A stretch of 64,000 nt of DNA from assembly GCF_002102255.1 (NCBI RefSeq), contig NZ_LQPH01000173.1, forward strand, positions 212,046-276,045, written 5' to 3'. The translations under genes were made by a program, and so were the position numbers. This document shows, in pieces, positions 52,121 to 59,672 of this stretch (the first letter of the stretch is position 1; each line of letters starts with the position of its first letter). The notes under the pieces were generated by a model. It had not been told where the DNA came from, did no database searches, and saw nothing but the letters and a program-made list of their open reading frames with translations. Source of the DNA: Mycobacterium nebraskense. Its GTDB lineage: Bacteria > Actinomycetota > Actinomycetes > Mycobacteriales > Mycobacteriaceae.

Positions 52121-53038
52121 ATGCCAACCAGCGAGTTCGAGACGCTCCTGTACACGACGGCCGGCCCGGTTGCCACCATCACGTTGAACCGTCCGGAGCA
52201 GCTCAACACCATCGTGCCGCCCATGCCCGATGAGATCGAGGCGGCCGTCGGCCTGGCGGAGCGCGACCCGGCCGTCAAGGTCATCGTGCTGCGCGGGGCC
52301 GGCCGGGCCTTCTCCGGTGGCTACGACTTCGGCGGCGGCTTTGCGCACTGGGGCGAGGCGATGATGACCGACGGCAAGTGGGACCCCGGCAAGGACTTCG
52401 CGATGGTCACCTCCCGCGAGACCGGGCCGACAAGTAAGTTCATGGCCATCTGGCGGGCGTCCAAGCCGGTCATCGCCCAGGTGCACGGCTGGTGCGTCGG
52501 CGGGGCCAGCGACTATGCGCTGTGCGCGGACCTGGTGATCGCCAGCAACGACGCGGTGATCGGCACCCCGTACAGCAGGATGTGGGGCGCGTACCTGAGC
52601 GGCATGTGGCTCTACCGCCTCAGCTTCGCCAGGGCAAAGTGGCATTCGCTGACCGGGCGGCCGCTGACCGGCGTCCAGGCGGCCGAGATCGAGCTGATCA
52701 ACGAGGCGGTGCCGTTCGAGCGCCTCGAGGCCCGGGTCGCCGAGATCGCCGCCGAGCTGGCCCGCATCCCCCTGTCGCAGCTGCAGGCGCAGAAGCTGAT
52801 CGTCAACCAGGCCTACGAGAACATGGGGTTGGCGTCCACCCAGACGCTCGGCGGCATTCTCGACGGCCTGATGCGCAACACCCCCGACGCCCTCGACTTC
52901 ATCAAGACCGCCGAAACCCAGGGCGTTCGGGCGGCGGTCGAGCGCCGCGACGGCCCCTTCGGCGACTACAGCCAGGCCCCGCCGGAGCTGCGGCCCGACC
53001 CCACGCACGTTATCGTGCCTGATCGCGGCCAATGCTGA
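52121..53038 (+). CDS. echA2: Enoyl-CoA hydratase/isomerase family protein
   Basis: A 305-aa crotonase-fold protein. VATITLNRPEQLNTIVPPMP opens the fold and KVIVLRGAGRAFSGGYDFGGG forms the first oxyanion strand. VIAQVHGWCVGGASDYALCADLVIAS forms the second. Where standard hydratases have a catalytic Glu, the second region reads GTPYSRMWGAYLSG, so the activity may not be plain hydration. It is the Rv0456c homologue. Confidence 0.88.
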   Translation: MPTSEFETLLYTTAGPVATITLNRPEQLNTIVPPMPDEIEAAVGLAERDPAVKVIVLRGAGRAFSGGYDFGGGFAHWGEAMMTDGKWDPGKDFAMVTSRETGPTSKFMAIWRASKPVIAQVHGWCVGGASDYALCADLVIASNDAVIGTPYSRMWGAYLSGMWLYRLSFARAKWHSLTGRPLTGVQAAEIELINEAVPFERLEARVAEIAAELARIPLSQLQAQKLIVNQAYENMGLASTQTLGGILDGLMRNTPDALDFIKTAETQGVRAAVERRDGPFGDYSQAPPELRPDPTHVIVPDRGQC

Positions 53039-53090
53039 GATGAACTAGGAACCTGTCCCCCGCCGCCCAAAAAGTGTTACCGTGACAGCT

Positions 53091-53588
53091 ATGTCTTGGC
53101 TGAGTTCTGGCCTGCGTGCAGGCGCCGCTGTCCTCGCCCTGGGTATCGCCGCTACGGCGTTCCCGAAAACCGCCGTGGCCGATTCCACGGAGGACTTCCC
53201 GATTCCGCGCAGGATGATCAACACCACCTGCGACGCCGAGCAGATCATGGCGGCCACCCGCGACACCAGCCCGGTGTACTACCAGCGGTACATGATCGAC
53301 TTCAACAACCACCCGAACGTTCAGCAGGCGACGATCGACAAGGTCCACTGGTTCTACTCGTTGTCGCCTGAGGACCGCCGGACGTATTCCGAGAACTTCT
53401 TCAACAACGACCCGCTGTGGTACGCGTGGCCCAACCACATGAAGCTCTTTTTCAACAACAAGGGCGTCGTTGCCAAGTCCACCGACGTGTGCGGCCAGTA
53501 CCCGCCCGGCGACATGTCGGTGTGGGACTGGGCCGAGCCAACCGGTCCACCCGGCTGGCCAGGACCTCCCAAAGGTAGGGTTCAGTAA
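53091..53588 (+). CDS. Secreted siderophore-export factor (Rv0455c-type)
   Basis: 165 aa with a Sec signal peptide (GLRAGAAVLALGIAATAFPK, cut likely after AVA-DS). The mature part has two Cys (TTCDAEQ and VCGQYP) that should form a disulfide, and the core YYQRYMIDFNNHPNVQQATI. In M. tuberculosis the homologue is needed for mycobactin/carboxymycobactin export along with MmpL4/MmpL5. Here it lies 0.3 kb from the mmpL4 end, consistent with a shared job. The ATG at 53091 is used; a GTG at 53082 adds 3 residues. A Pro-rich tail follows. Confidence 0.9.
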   Translation: MSWLSSGLRAGAAVLALGIAATAFPKTAVADSTEDFPIPRRMINTTCDAEQIMAATRDTSPVYYQRYMIDFNNHPNVQQATIDKVHWFYSLSPEDRRTYSENFFNNDPLWYAWPNHMKLFFNNKGVVAKSTDVCGQYPPGDMSVWDWAEPTGPPGWPGPPKGRVQ

Positions 53589-53821
53589 TTCAGTAATACG
53601 GTGACGCCGCCGGGGAACCGGTCGGTCTTGGCCGAACCGGCGTCGTCCTCGCGGGGCAGCATGTAGGCACGAACCGCCGAACGCGACCCGTACGGCCGCA
53701 GCATCTGGCTGGCGGGCCGGGTGCGTACCTGCGTCGGCCACCAGAACCATCGGCCCATCAGCGCGGCGACCGACGGCATCATGAACGACGCATCGACACT
53801 TCTCACCGCGAAGTGTTCCAA
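53582..53821 (-). pseudogene. Degraded 3' end of an mmpL gene
   Basis: 79 codons whose middle (MMPSVAALMGRWFWWPTQV, then RTRPASQMLRPYGSRSAVR) matches the extreme C-terminus of the neighbouring intact MmpL. That protein reads LLGRWFWWPQHVRPRPAST and MLRPYGPRPAVRD at the same place. All twelve membrane helices are missing. The match is partial (roughly three-quarters at DNA level by eye), so it is not a recent copy. It lies 69 nt downstream of the intact mmpL on the same strand, so it looks like the remnant of a second, tandem mmpL. Confidence 0.8.
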
Positions 53822-53890
53822 CCACGTCCTGAGGCCGATTCGCAGTCCTTCACGCCGGCAGGGATCTCGACATTCGCGCGCCTCGTAGGA

Positions 53891-56821
53891 TCAGCGCGGC
53901 TGTACCAATCCGCCCGCCGGGCGCTCCTCGACGTTCTTGAGGAGCAAATCGCGCACAGCGGGACGCGGTCCGTACGGTCGCAGCATTGTGCTGGCCGGCC
54001 GTGGACGCACGTGCTGCGGCCACCAGAACCAGCGCCCGAGCAGGGTGGCCAGCGACGGCGTCATGAACGACCGCACGATCAAGGTGTCGAACAACAGGCC
54101 CAGCGCGATCGTCGTCCCCACTTGGGCCATCACCAGCAGCGGGCTGAACATGAACGTGGCCATGGTCGCGGCGAACACCAGACCGGCGGAGGTCACCACC
54201 GAGCCCGAACCGGCCATCGCGCGGATCGTCCCCGTTCTGAGCCCGGCGTGGATTTCCTCCTTGAACCGCGATATCAACAGCAGGTTGTAGTCCGAGCCGA
54301 CCGCCAGCAGCAGGATGATCGCCATCGCCAGCACCATCCAGTGCAACTTCATGCCCAGGATGTACTGCCATAGGAGCACGGAGAGTCCGAATGAGGCGCC
54401 TAGTGACAGCAACACCGTACCGACGATCACAAAGGCCGCCACGACGCTTCGGGTGATCACCAGCATGATGATGAAAATCAGTGTGGCTGCGGCAATTCCG
54501 GCGATCAGCAGGTCGATGTTAGAGCCGTCGTGCATGTCCTTGTACGTCGAGGCGGTGCCGCCGAGGTAGACCTTGGCGCCCTCCCAGGGCGTGCCCTTGA
54601 TCGCCTCGTGCACGGCCTGCTTGATCGGTTCGATGTGTTTGATGCCTTCAGGACTCGCCGGGTCGCCTTCATGGGAGATGATCAACCGGACTGCGTGCCC
54701 GTCCGGCGAGATGAACTGTTTGAGACCCCGTTCGAAATCCGGGCTCTTGAACGCCTCCGGCGGAAGGTAGAACGTGTCGTCGTTCTTCGCTTTGTCGAAG
54801 GCATCGCCCTGGGCGGTGGCATTGTCAGACTGCGCTCTGGCCTGTTCGTTGAGACCCATAGTGGTCGCGTAGTTCGACATGATGGTGTCGAGGTTGCGCT
54901 GCTGACTCTCGATCTGCGGCGGTATGAGGGCCACCAGCTTCGGCTGGATCCGATCCAACTTGTCGAGGTTCGCGCTGAGGTTCACGATGTTCTGGGCCAC
55001 CTGGTCGATGCCGTCGAGCGCGTTGAAGATCGATCGGAGCGCCCAGCAGGCGGGGATGTCGTAACAGTGCCTCTCCCAGTAGAAGAAGCTGCGGATCGGC
55101 CGGAAGAAGTCGTCGAAGGTGGCGATGTCGTCGCGCAACGATTCGGTGATCTGCACGGTCTCCTTGGTGAGCCTGGTGGTTTCATGTGTCGTGTTGCTGA
55201 GATCCTGGGTGACCTGCATCTGCTCATGCAGCGTTGCCATCGTCTTGCGCAGCTCGTCCGCCTGCTTGAGCAGGTTCTTCGCCTGTTCGTCTTGATAGTG
55301 CTGGGTCTGGATCCGCCCGGCGGCTTGTGCACTCATCTGAAAACCGAGGGTGCTGTGGTCCAGCGGCGTGCCCAATGGCCGGGTAATGGTCTGCACCCGG
55401 CCGATACCGGGAATGTGGAAGATCGCCTTGGCAACCTTGTCCAAGACGAGGAAATCGGCCGAGTTACGCAAGTCGTGATCGGTCTCGATCATTAACAGCT
55501 CAGGATTGAGCCGAGCCTGGTCGAAGTGCCGGTCCGCGGCGGCATAACCGACATTGGCCGGGGTGTCCGCCGGCAGGAAGTGGCGGTTGTCGTAGTCCGT
55601 CTTGTAACCGGGCAGGGCGAGCAGACCAACCAACGCGACCGCGATGGTCACCGCGAGAACCGGTGCGGGCCAGCGGACGACCGCGGTGCCGATGCGACGC
55701 CAGCCCCGGGTCTGCAGCTTGCGCTTCGGATCCATGAGCTTGAAGAACGAAGCCACCGTCAGCATCGCCGGAGCCAGCGTCAAAGCCGCCAACACCGCAA
55801 CCAGCATGCCGACCGCACAAGGCACCCCCAGCGACTCGAAGTACGGCAGCCGGCAGAAGCTCAGGCAGTACATCGCGCCTGCGATCGTCAGCCCCGATCC
55901 CAGCACGACATGCGCGGTGCTGTGGAACATGGTGTAGAACGCTTCTTCGCGGGTCTCGCCCAGACCACGGGCCTCCTGATAGCGGCCGACCACGAAAATC
56001 GCGTAATCCGTCCCGGCGGCGATCGCCATAAGCACCAACATGTTGTTGGCGAAGGTCGACAACCCCATGACGCCGTAGTTACCGAGCGTCGCGACGACAC
56101 CGCGGGCCGCTGCCAGCTCGATGAACACCATGGCCAGCATGATCAGAACGATGCTCACCGACCGGTACACGAACAGCAGCATCACCACGATCACCAAGAA
56201 TGTGACGAGCGTGACCTTCGCTACGCCCTTCTCACCCGCGTGGGACTGATCACCGAACAGCGGACCCGCGCCGGTGACGTATGCCTTGATTCCCGGCGGC
56301 GCGGGCACCGAGTTGACGATCTTGCGGAGGGCCTCGGAAGACTCGTTCGCCTGCGGGCCGCCCATGTTGCCGGCGAGGTAGACCTGGACGTACGCGGCCT
56401 TTTGATCGTGGCTCTGCGAACCCGCCGCCGTCAGCGGATCACTCCAGAAATCCTGGACGTGCTGAACGTGTTTCTTGTCTTGCTCGACGCGCCTGACGAT
56501 CTCGTCGTAGTAGCGGTGCGCTTCGTCCCCGAGTGGTTTGTCGCCCTCCAGCAAGATCATGGCCGAGGCGTCGGAGTTGAACTCTTTGAACGTCGATCCG
56601 ACCCGCATCATCGACTGAAAGGATGCCGCGTCAGTCGGACTCATCGACACCGAGTGGGTTTTGGCGACGACCTCCAGCTGCGGGGCCACGGTGTTGGTGA
56701 CGAACACGATGCCCAACCACACCAGGACGATCGGCAGGGCAAGCCGATGGATCATCCGCGGCAGGAACGGCGGGATCAGCGGCTGATCGACGCGCGGCGG
56801 AGCCTCGCCTGGCCCGCTCAT
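53891..56821 (-). CDS. mmpL4: RND-family lipid/siderophore transporter MmpL4-type
   Basis: A 976-aa inner-membrane RND exporter with twelve expected transmembrane helices, two large periplasmic domains (about 60-200 and 430-760) and MmpL signatures (FANNMLVLMAIAAGTDYAIF for the proton-relay Asp-Tyr pair, AVGSDYNLLLISRFKEE for the second). In M. tuberculosis MmpL4 exports siderophores with MmpS4; in other mycobacteria mmpL4 relatives export glycopeptidolipids. Its ATG overlaps the mmpS stop (ATGA). Confidence 0.93.
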   Translation of the reverse strand: MSGPGEAPPRVDQPLIPPFLPRMIHRLALPIVLVWLGIVFVTNTVAPQLEVVAKTHSVSMSPTDAASFQSMMRVGSTFKEFNSDASAMILLEGDKPLGDEAHRYYDEIVRRVEQDKKHVQHVQDFWSDPLTAAGSQSHDQKAAYVQVYLAGNMGGPQANESSEALRKIVNSVPAPPGIKAYVTGAGPLFGDQSHAGEKGVAKVTLVTFLVIVVMLLFVYRSVSIVLIMLAMVFIELAAARGVVATLGNYGVMGLSTFANNMLVLMAIAAGTDYAIFVVGRYQEARGLGETREEAFYTMFHSTAHVVLGSGLTIAGAMYCLSFCRLPYFESLGVPCAVGMLVAVLAALTLAPAMLTVASFFKLMDPKRKLQTRGWRRIGTAVVRWPAPVLAVTIAVALVGLLALPGYKTDYDNRHFLPADTPANVGYAAADRHFDQARLNPELLMIETDHDLRNSADFLVLDKVAKAIFHIPGIGRVQTITRPLGTPLDHSTLGFQMSAQAAGRIQTQHYQDEQAKNLLKQADELRKTMATLHEQMQVTQDLSNTTHETTRLTKETVQITESLRDDIATFDDFFRPIRSFFYWERHCYDIPACWALRSIFNALDGIDQVAQNIVNLSANLDKLDRIQPKLVALIPPQIESQQRNLDTIMSNYATTMGLNEQARAQSDNATAQGDAFDKAKNDDTFYLPPEAFKSPDFERGLKQFISPDGHAVRLIISHEGDPASPEGIKHIEPIKQAVHEAIKGTPWEGAKVYLGGTASTYKDMHDGSNIDLLIAGIAAATLIFIIMLVITRSVVAAFVIVGTVLLSLGASFGLSVLLWQYILGMKLHWMVLAMAIILLLAVGSDYNLLLISRFKEEIHAGLRTGTIRAMAGSGSVVTSAGLVFAATMATFMFSPLLVMAQVGTTIALGLLFDTLIVRSFMTPSLATLLGRWFWWPQHVRPRPASTMLRPYGPRPAVRDLLLKNVEERPAGGLVQPR

Positions 56822-57366
56822 GCGGACTTGTCCAGGCAGTAGACGAAGGCGTTCACGGTTTGGTTGGAATCTGAGCGATTCGGAGCCTTGATGACGTCAC
56901 CGTGGCCGTCGTGGTTATTCACGACGAATCGGCAGGCGATCCAACTGCCGTCTCCTTGCGCCACAAGGTTTGCCGGGATGCCGGGCTTCGTTGAACTCAA
57001 TACTTTGCTCCAGGGCAAGGGCACGTTCAGCGCCTGCTGCGGATGGGTGTTTTCGTCGAGGTAGTTGATGGTTGCAGTGCTGCCCGGTGAGCCCCAGACC
57101 TCGAGCGTGATCGTCTTGGCGTTGAACTCGTCGAGGACCTCGCCCGAGGTGCCACCACCGAACGAACCGCTGTGAACGCCAAAGACGCCGTGCAATCGGT
57201 ATACGACGAATCCTGAGACCGCGACGACAGCTGCGATCGTGAGCACCAGCCAGAAACGCCCCAGAAGCCCCTGTTTCCTAGCGCGCTGCGGGGCCACCTC
57301 GTTGCCCTCGCTGCCGGCGGAGCCCTGCTTCATTAGCGGCTCCGTCCTTGACTCAGTCGTCGTCAT
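56818..57366 (-). CDS. mmpS4: MmpS4-type periplasmic partner
   Basis: 182 aa from an ATG with TTGGAG 6 nt upstream; an ATG at 57414 is open. One transmembrane helix (FWLVLTIAAVVAVSGFVVYRL, about 37-57) is followed by the extracytoplasmic beta-rich MmpS domain (ITLEVWGSPGSTATINYLDE, ACRFVVNNHDGHGDVIK). The N-terminal cytosolic tail of about 35 residues is longer than I recall for MmpS4. It is coupled to mmpL4 and follows tetR by 67 nt. Confidence 0.9.
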   Translation of the reverse strand: MTTTESRTEPLMKQGSAGSEGNEVAPQRARKQGLLGRFWLVLTIAAVVAVSGFVVYRLHGVFGVHSGSFGGGTSGEVLDEFNAKTITLEVWGSPGSTATINYLDENTHPQQALNVPLPWSKVLSSTKPGIPANLVAQGDGSWIACRFVVNNHDGHGDVIKAPNRSDSNQTVNAFVYCLDKSA

Positions 57367-57433
57367 GGGCGCTCCAAGTCCTTCCCGTCTTCCGGTCGCA
57401 GTTCGCCAAGCCATAGCTCCCCGTCCTCCTTGT

Positions 57434-58102
57434 TCATGGCTTCTCCGCGATGAGGCCGATGCACGTGGCAGTCAGCAGGCGGGTGAGGGCGGATGCGAAG
57501 TCCAGATTCCACTCGGGGGGAACCACTTCCGGCTCCTCGGCATAGGCGTCGGTGAGGCGCTCCGGCGGGTTGGCGACCTGCCACAGCGTGGCCGCCAGCG
57601 AGTACGCGGCCAGCAAGATGTCGAGCGACCCCGATCGGCCGAGTTCCGGCAACGCGCTCTCGATGGAATCGGCGAGGGAGAGCGTGGCGGCGGTGCTGAT
57701 CCGCTTGACCTCGACCACCCGTTCCGCGTCCACCTCGTGTTCGAGGTGCAGGTGCAGGTTGGCCAGCAGGTCGCAGAACAGCGGGTCCTCGGCCAGGGCG
57801 TTGGCCAACGTCTCGGCGATTCGCGATGGCGACTTCGGGCCAGCCTCGGCCAGCTTGTCGGACACGGTGTTCGACCAGCGCACCCACCCTTCGGCGGAGA
57901 GGTGCAGCAGGACTTCCTTGTGCGAGCTGAAGTAGCGGCGGACCGCGGAGTAGTGAATTCCGGCTCGGCTGGCGACGGCGGTCAACGTGACGGAGGCGAC
58001 GCCGGTCTCGAGCGCCAGTGAACGCGCGGCTTCCACGAGTGCCTCCGCACGTTGGCGCTTCTTCTCCTCGGTGCGGGCGCGCTGGAAGGTTAACTGCGCC
58101 AC
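57434..58102 (-). CDS. TetR-family regulator of the mmpS-mmpL operon (Rv0452-like)
   Basis: 222 aa from the GTG at 58102; a GTG at 58120 is open but lies inside the operator-like repeat. The HTH is ALVEAARSLALETGVASVTL followed by AVASRAGIHYSAVRRYFSSH. It is the first gene of a tetR-mmpS-mmpL order on one strand. A tandem 23-bp repeat starts 10 nt upstream of the chosen start, so it probably represses itself and the transporter genes. The ligand is unknown. Confidence 0.87.
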   Translation of the reverse strand: MAQLTFQRARTEEKKRQRAEALVEAARSLALETGVASVTLTAVASRAGIHYSAVRRYFSSHKEVLLHLSAEGWVRWSNTVSDKLAEAGPKSPSRIAETLANALAEDPLFCDLLANLHLHLEHEVDAERVVEVKRISTAATLSLADSIESALPELGRSGSLDILLAAYSLAATLWQVANPPERLTDAYAEEPEVVPPEWNLDFASALTRLLTATCIGLIAEKP

Positions 58103-58111
58103 CGACCGAGG

Positions 58112-58157
58112 ATAACGCACATTGTGTGATTTGTATAACGCACGGCGTGTGATTTGT
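58112..58157. promoter_or_regulatory. Tandem 23-bp operator-like repeat at tetR
   Basis: Two head-to-tail units, 58112-58134 and 58135-58157, each ATAACGCAC-N3-GTGTGATTTGT. They differ only in the 3 central bases (ATT against GGC). Each has a partial dyad CGCAC-N3-GTGTG. The layout fits cooperative TetR dimers on adjacent sites. Confidence 0.75.
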
Positions 58158-58206
58158 GCCAGGTCACTCTGCCCCTGGCCCGCAAGCCTTTTCGTTCACC
58201 TTCGGG

Positions 58207-59076
58207 CTAGCCTGCCGGCTTCTTCCGCAGGCTTCCCAGCATCGCGACGAGCACCCCAGCGATCGCCAGCGCGGCGCCGGCGAGCAGCGTGAGGTTGAGC
58301 CATTGGTGCAGGCTTGCTTCGGCGTGGCCGACCATCACCTCGGCGATGCGGCGGATGTCGCCGGTGGTGCGGTTGAGCCCGTCGTTGACGTAGCGGCGGG
58401 CGATCTCGATGCCCGCCCATCCGCCGGCGCCGACCAGCAGCGCGGAGACACCCAGGCTCGTGAGCGCCTTGCCGCGGCGGCGGGCGACGCCCAGCGTCAG
58501 CACGGCACAGACGACGCTGAGGGCGACCGCGCCGATGCTCACCCACGGACCCCACGTGGCAAGCGGACTCAACCGCCCCTGCCGCAGCGACCCGTGAGTT
58601 GAAGGCGCCGATGCCGTCAACGGAACGTTCAGCGTCGCAGGCACTTTCACGTTATGGCTGGTCAGTATCCGCTGCAACGAGGCGTCCTTGAGCATCGGGG
58701 CCACGTCGATCTCCCACGACTCGCCGGCCCCGCCGGTGGCGAACAACCAGCGATGCGCCGCCCGATTCGCCTGCGCGAACAGCGCCGGAAACGCCGGCCC
58801 GGCCGTGAATGCGGCGGCGGCCTCGTGCAGCTCCGCGCTGTCGACGGGCCGGCCCCCCGCGTTGTGGGCCGCGATCAGCGCCATCGCGCGGTTGGTCAGT
58901 TCGTCCGCCGCGGCGGACTGCAGCGCCGGATCGCCTGCGGCCTTCTGGGCCAGCGCGGCGTAGCCGCCCTCGCTGACGACGTTGCACTGCAGCCACACCG
59001 CCGGGATCGCCACGGCGAGCGCGACGGTGGTGGCCAGCCACAGCACCGCCCGCAAAACCGCGGCCACGAATCGCAC
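58207..59076 (-). CDS. Conserved membrane protein
   Basis: 289 aa from a GTG at 59076, 17 nt after the DinB-like gene stop. An N-terminal transmembrane segment (AVLRAVLWLATTVALAVAIPAVW) is followed by an external domain of about 130 residues (ALQSAAADELTNRAMALIA, FPALFAQANRAAHRWLF). Three more hydrophobic segments follow (VSIGAVALSVVCAVLTLGV, LTSLGVSALLVGAGGWAGI, LTLLAGAALAIAGVLVAML). No family function is recognised. The long frame to 59400 is an artefact overlapping the DinB-like gene. Confidence 0.75.
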   Translation of the reverse strand: MRFVAAVLRAVLWLATTVALAVAIPAVWLQCNVVSEGGYAALAQKAAGDPALQSAAADELTNRAMALIAAHNAGGRPVDSAELHEAAAAFTAGPAFPALFAQANRAAHRWLFATGGAGESWEIDVAPMLKDASLQRILTSHNVKVPATLNVPLTASAPSTHGSLRQGRLSPLATWGPWVSIGAVALSVVCAVLTLGVARRRGKALTSLGVSALLVGAGGWAGIEIARRYVNDGLNRTTGDIRRIAEVMVGHAEASLHQWLNLTLLAGAALAIAGVLVAMLGSLRKKPAG

Positions 59077-59093
59077 GCTGCGAAACCCAAGAC

Positions 59094-59618
59094 CTAGGGC
59101 GCGATTCCGCGAACGTAGGCGGCCTGCCCGAGGTGTTGGGCGCAGTCGTCGATGATGCTCACCAGCCGCGCGCTGGCCGTCACCGGCGGGTCCCAATTGG
59201 TGTCGACCACCCGCTCCAACTCGGCGGCCGTCACGCCGGCGACGTACTCGAGGGTCAGCTTGTGCACCGCGTGGTAGTAACCGGACAGCAGATCCGCCGG
59301 TGCCTTGACCTTCGCGACCTGCTCGGGGCTGTGCCCGTAGCCGGTGTCGTTGCGCGGCAGGTCCAGCCCGAACCGGTCCACCCAGTCGTCGCGCAACCAC
59401 ACCTGCTCGACGCCGGCGACGTCGGCCAGCTGGATGTCCTGCACCCGCGCGCTGTGCCAGATCAACCAGGCAATGCTGTTGGCGCCCGGGGTCGCTCGAT
59501 AGTTGGCGACCTCGTCGGTCAACCCGTCGGCGATTTCGTCGACGTGTTCGATCAACCGGGTGAAGGCGTCGCGGAGCACTTCTTGGACGGCGGCGTCGGG
59601 GCTGGAGGTGTTGGCCAT
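59094..59618 (-). CDS. DinB-fold (MDMPI-like) protein
   Basis: A 174-aa four-helix bundle. The metal-ligand-like His residues sit in LIWHSARVQD, YYHAVHKLTLEY and DCAQHLGQAAYVRG, the DinB/YfiT/MDMPI triad. Members use mycothiol or bacillithiol, or are unknown transferases. The ATG at 59618 starts MANTSSPDAAVQEVLRDAF; longer frames lack support. It probably shares a transcript with the membrane protein downstream. Confidence 0.82.
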   Translation of the reverse strand: MANTSSPDAAVQEVLRDAFTRLIEHVDEIADGLTDEVANYRATPGANSIAWLIWHSARVQDIQLADVAGVEQVWLRDDWVDRFGLDLPRNDTGYGHSPEQVAKVKAPADLLSGYYHAVHKLTLEYVAGVTAAELERVVDTNWDPPVTASARLVSIIDDCAQHLGQAAYVRGIAP

Positions 59619-59672
59619 ACCAGCGACACTAGATCCTGGCATGACCCACCGGCACGGTCGTAGATTGTTTGG

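Noticed and set aside
53039..58206. IdeR (iron) box near Rv0455c-type, mmpS4 or tetR
   Set aside because: I looked for the 19-bp TTAGGTTAG-type palindrome in the intergenic parts and saw none. Iron control may be indirect.
58207..59400. 397-codon version of the membrane protein
   Set aside because: The first 108 codons overlap the DinB-like gene antiphase and are low-complexity Arg/Gly. The GTG at 59076 fits better.
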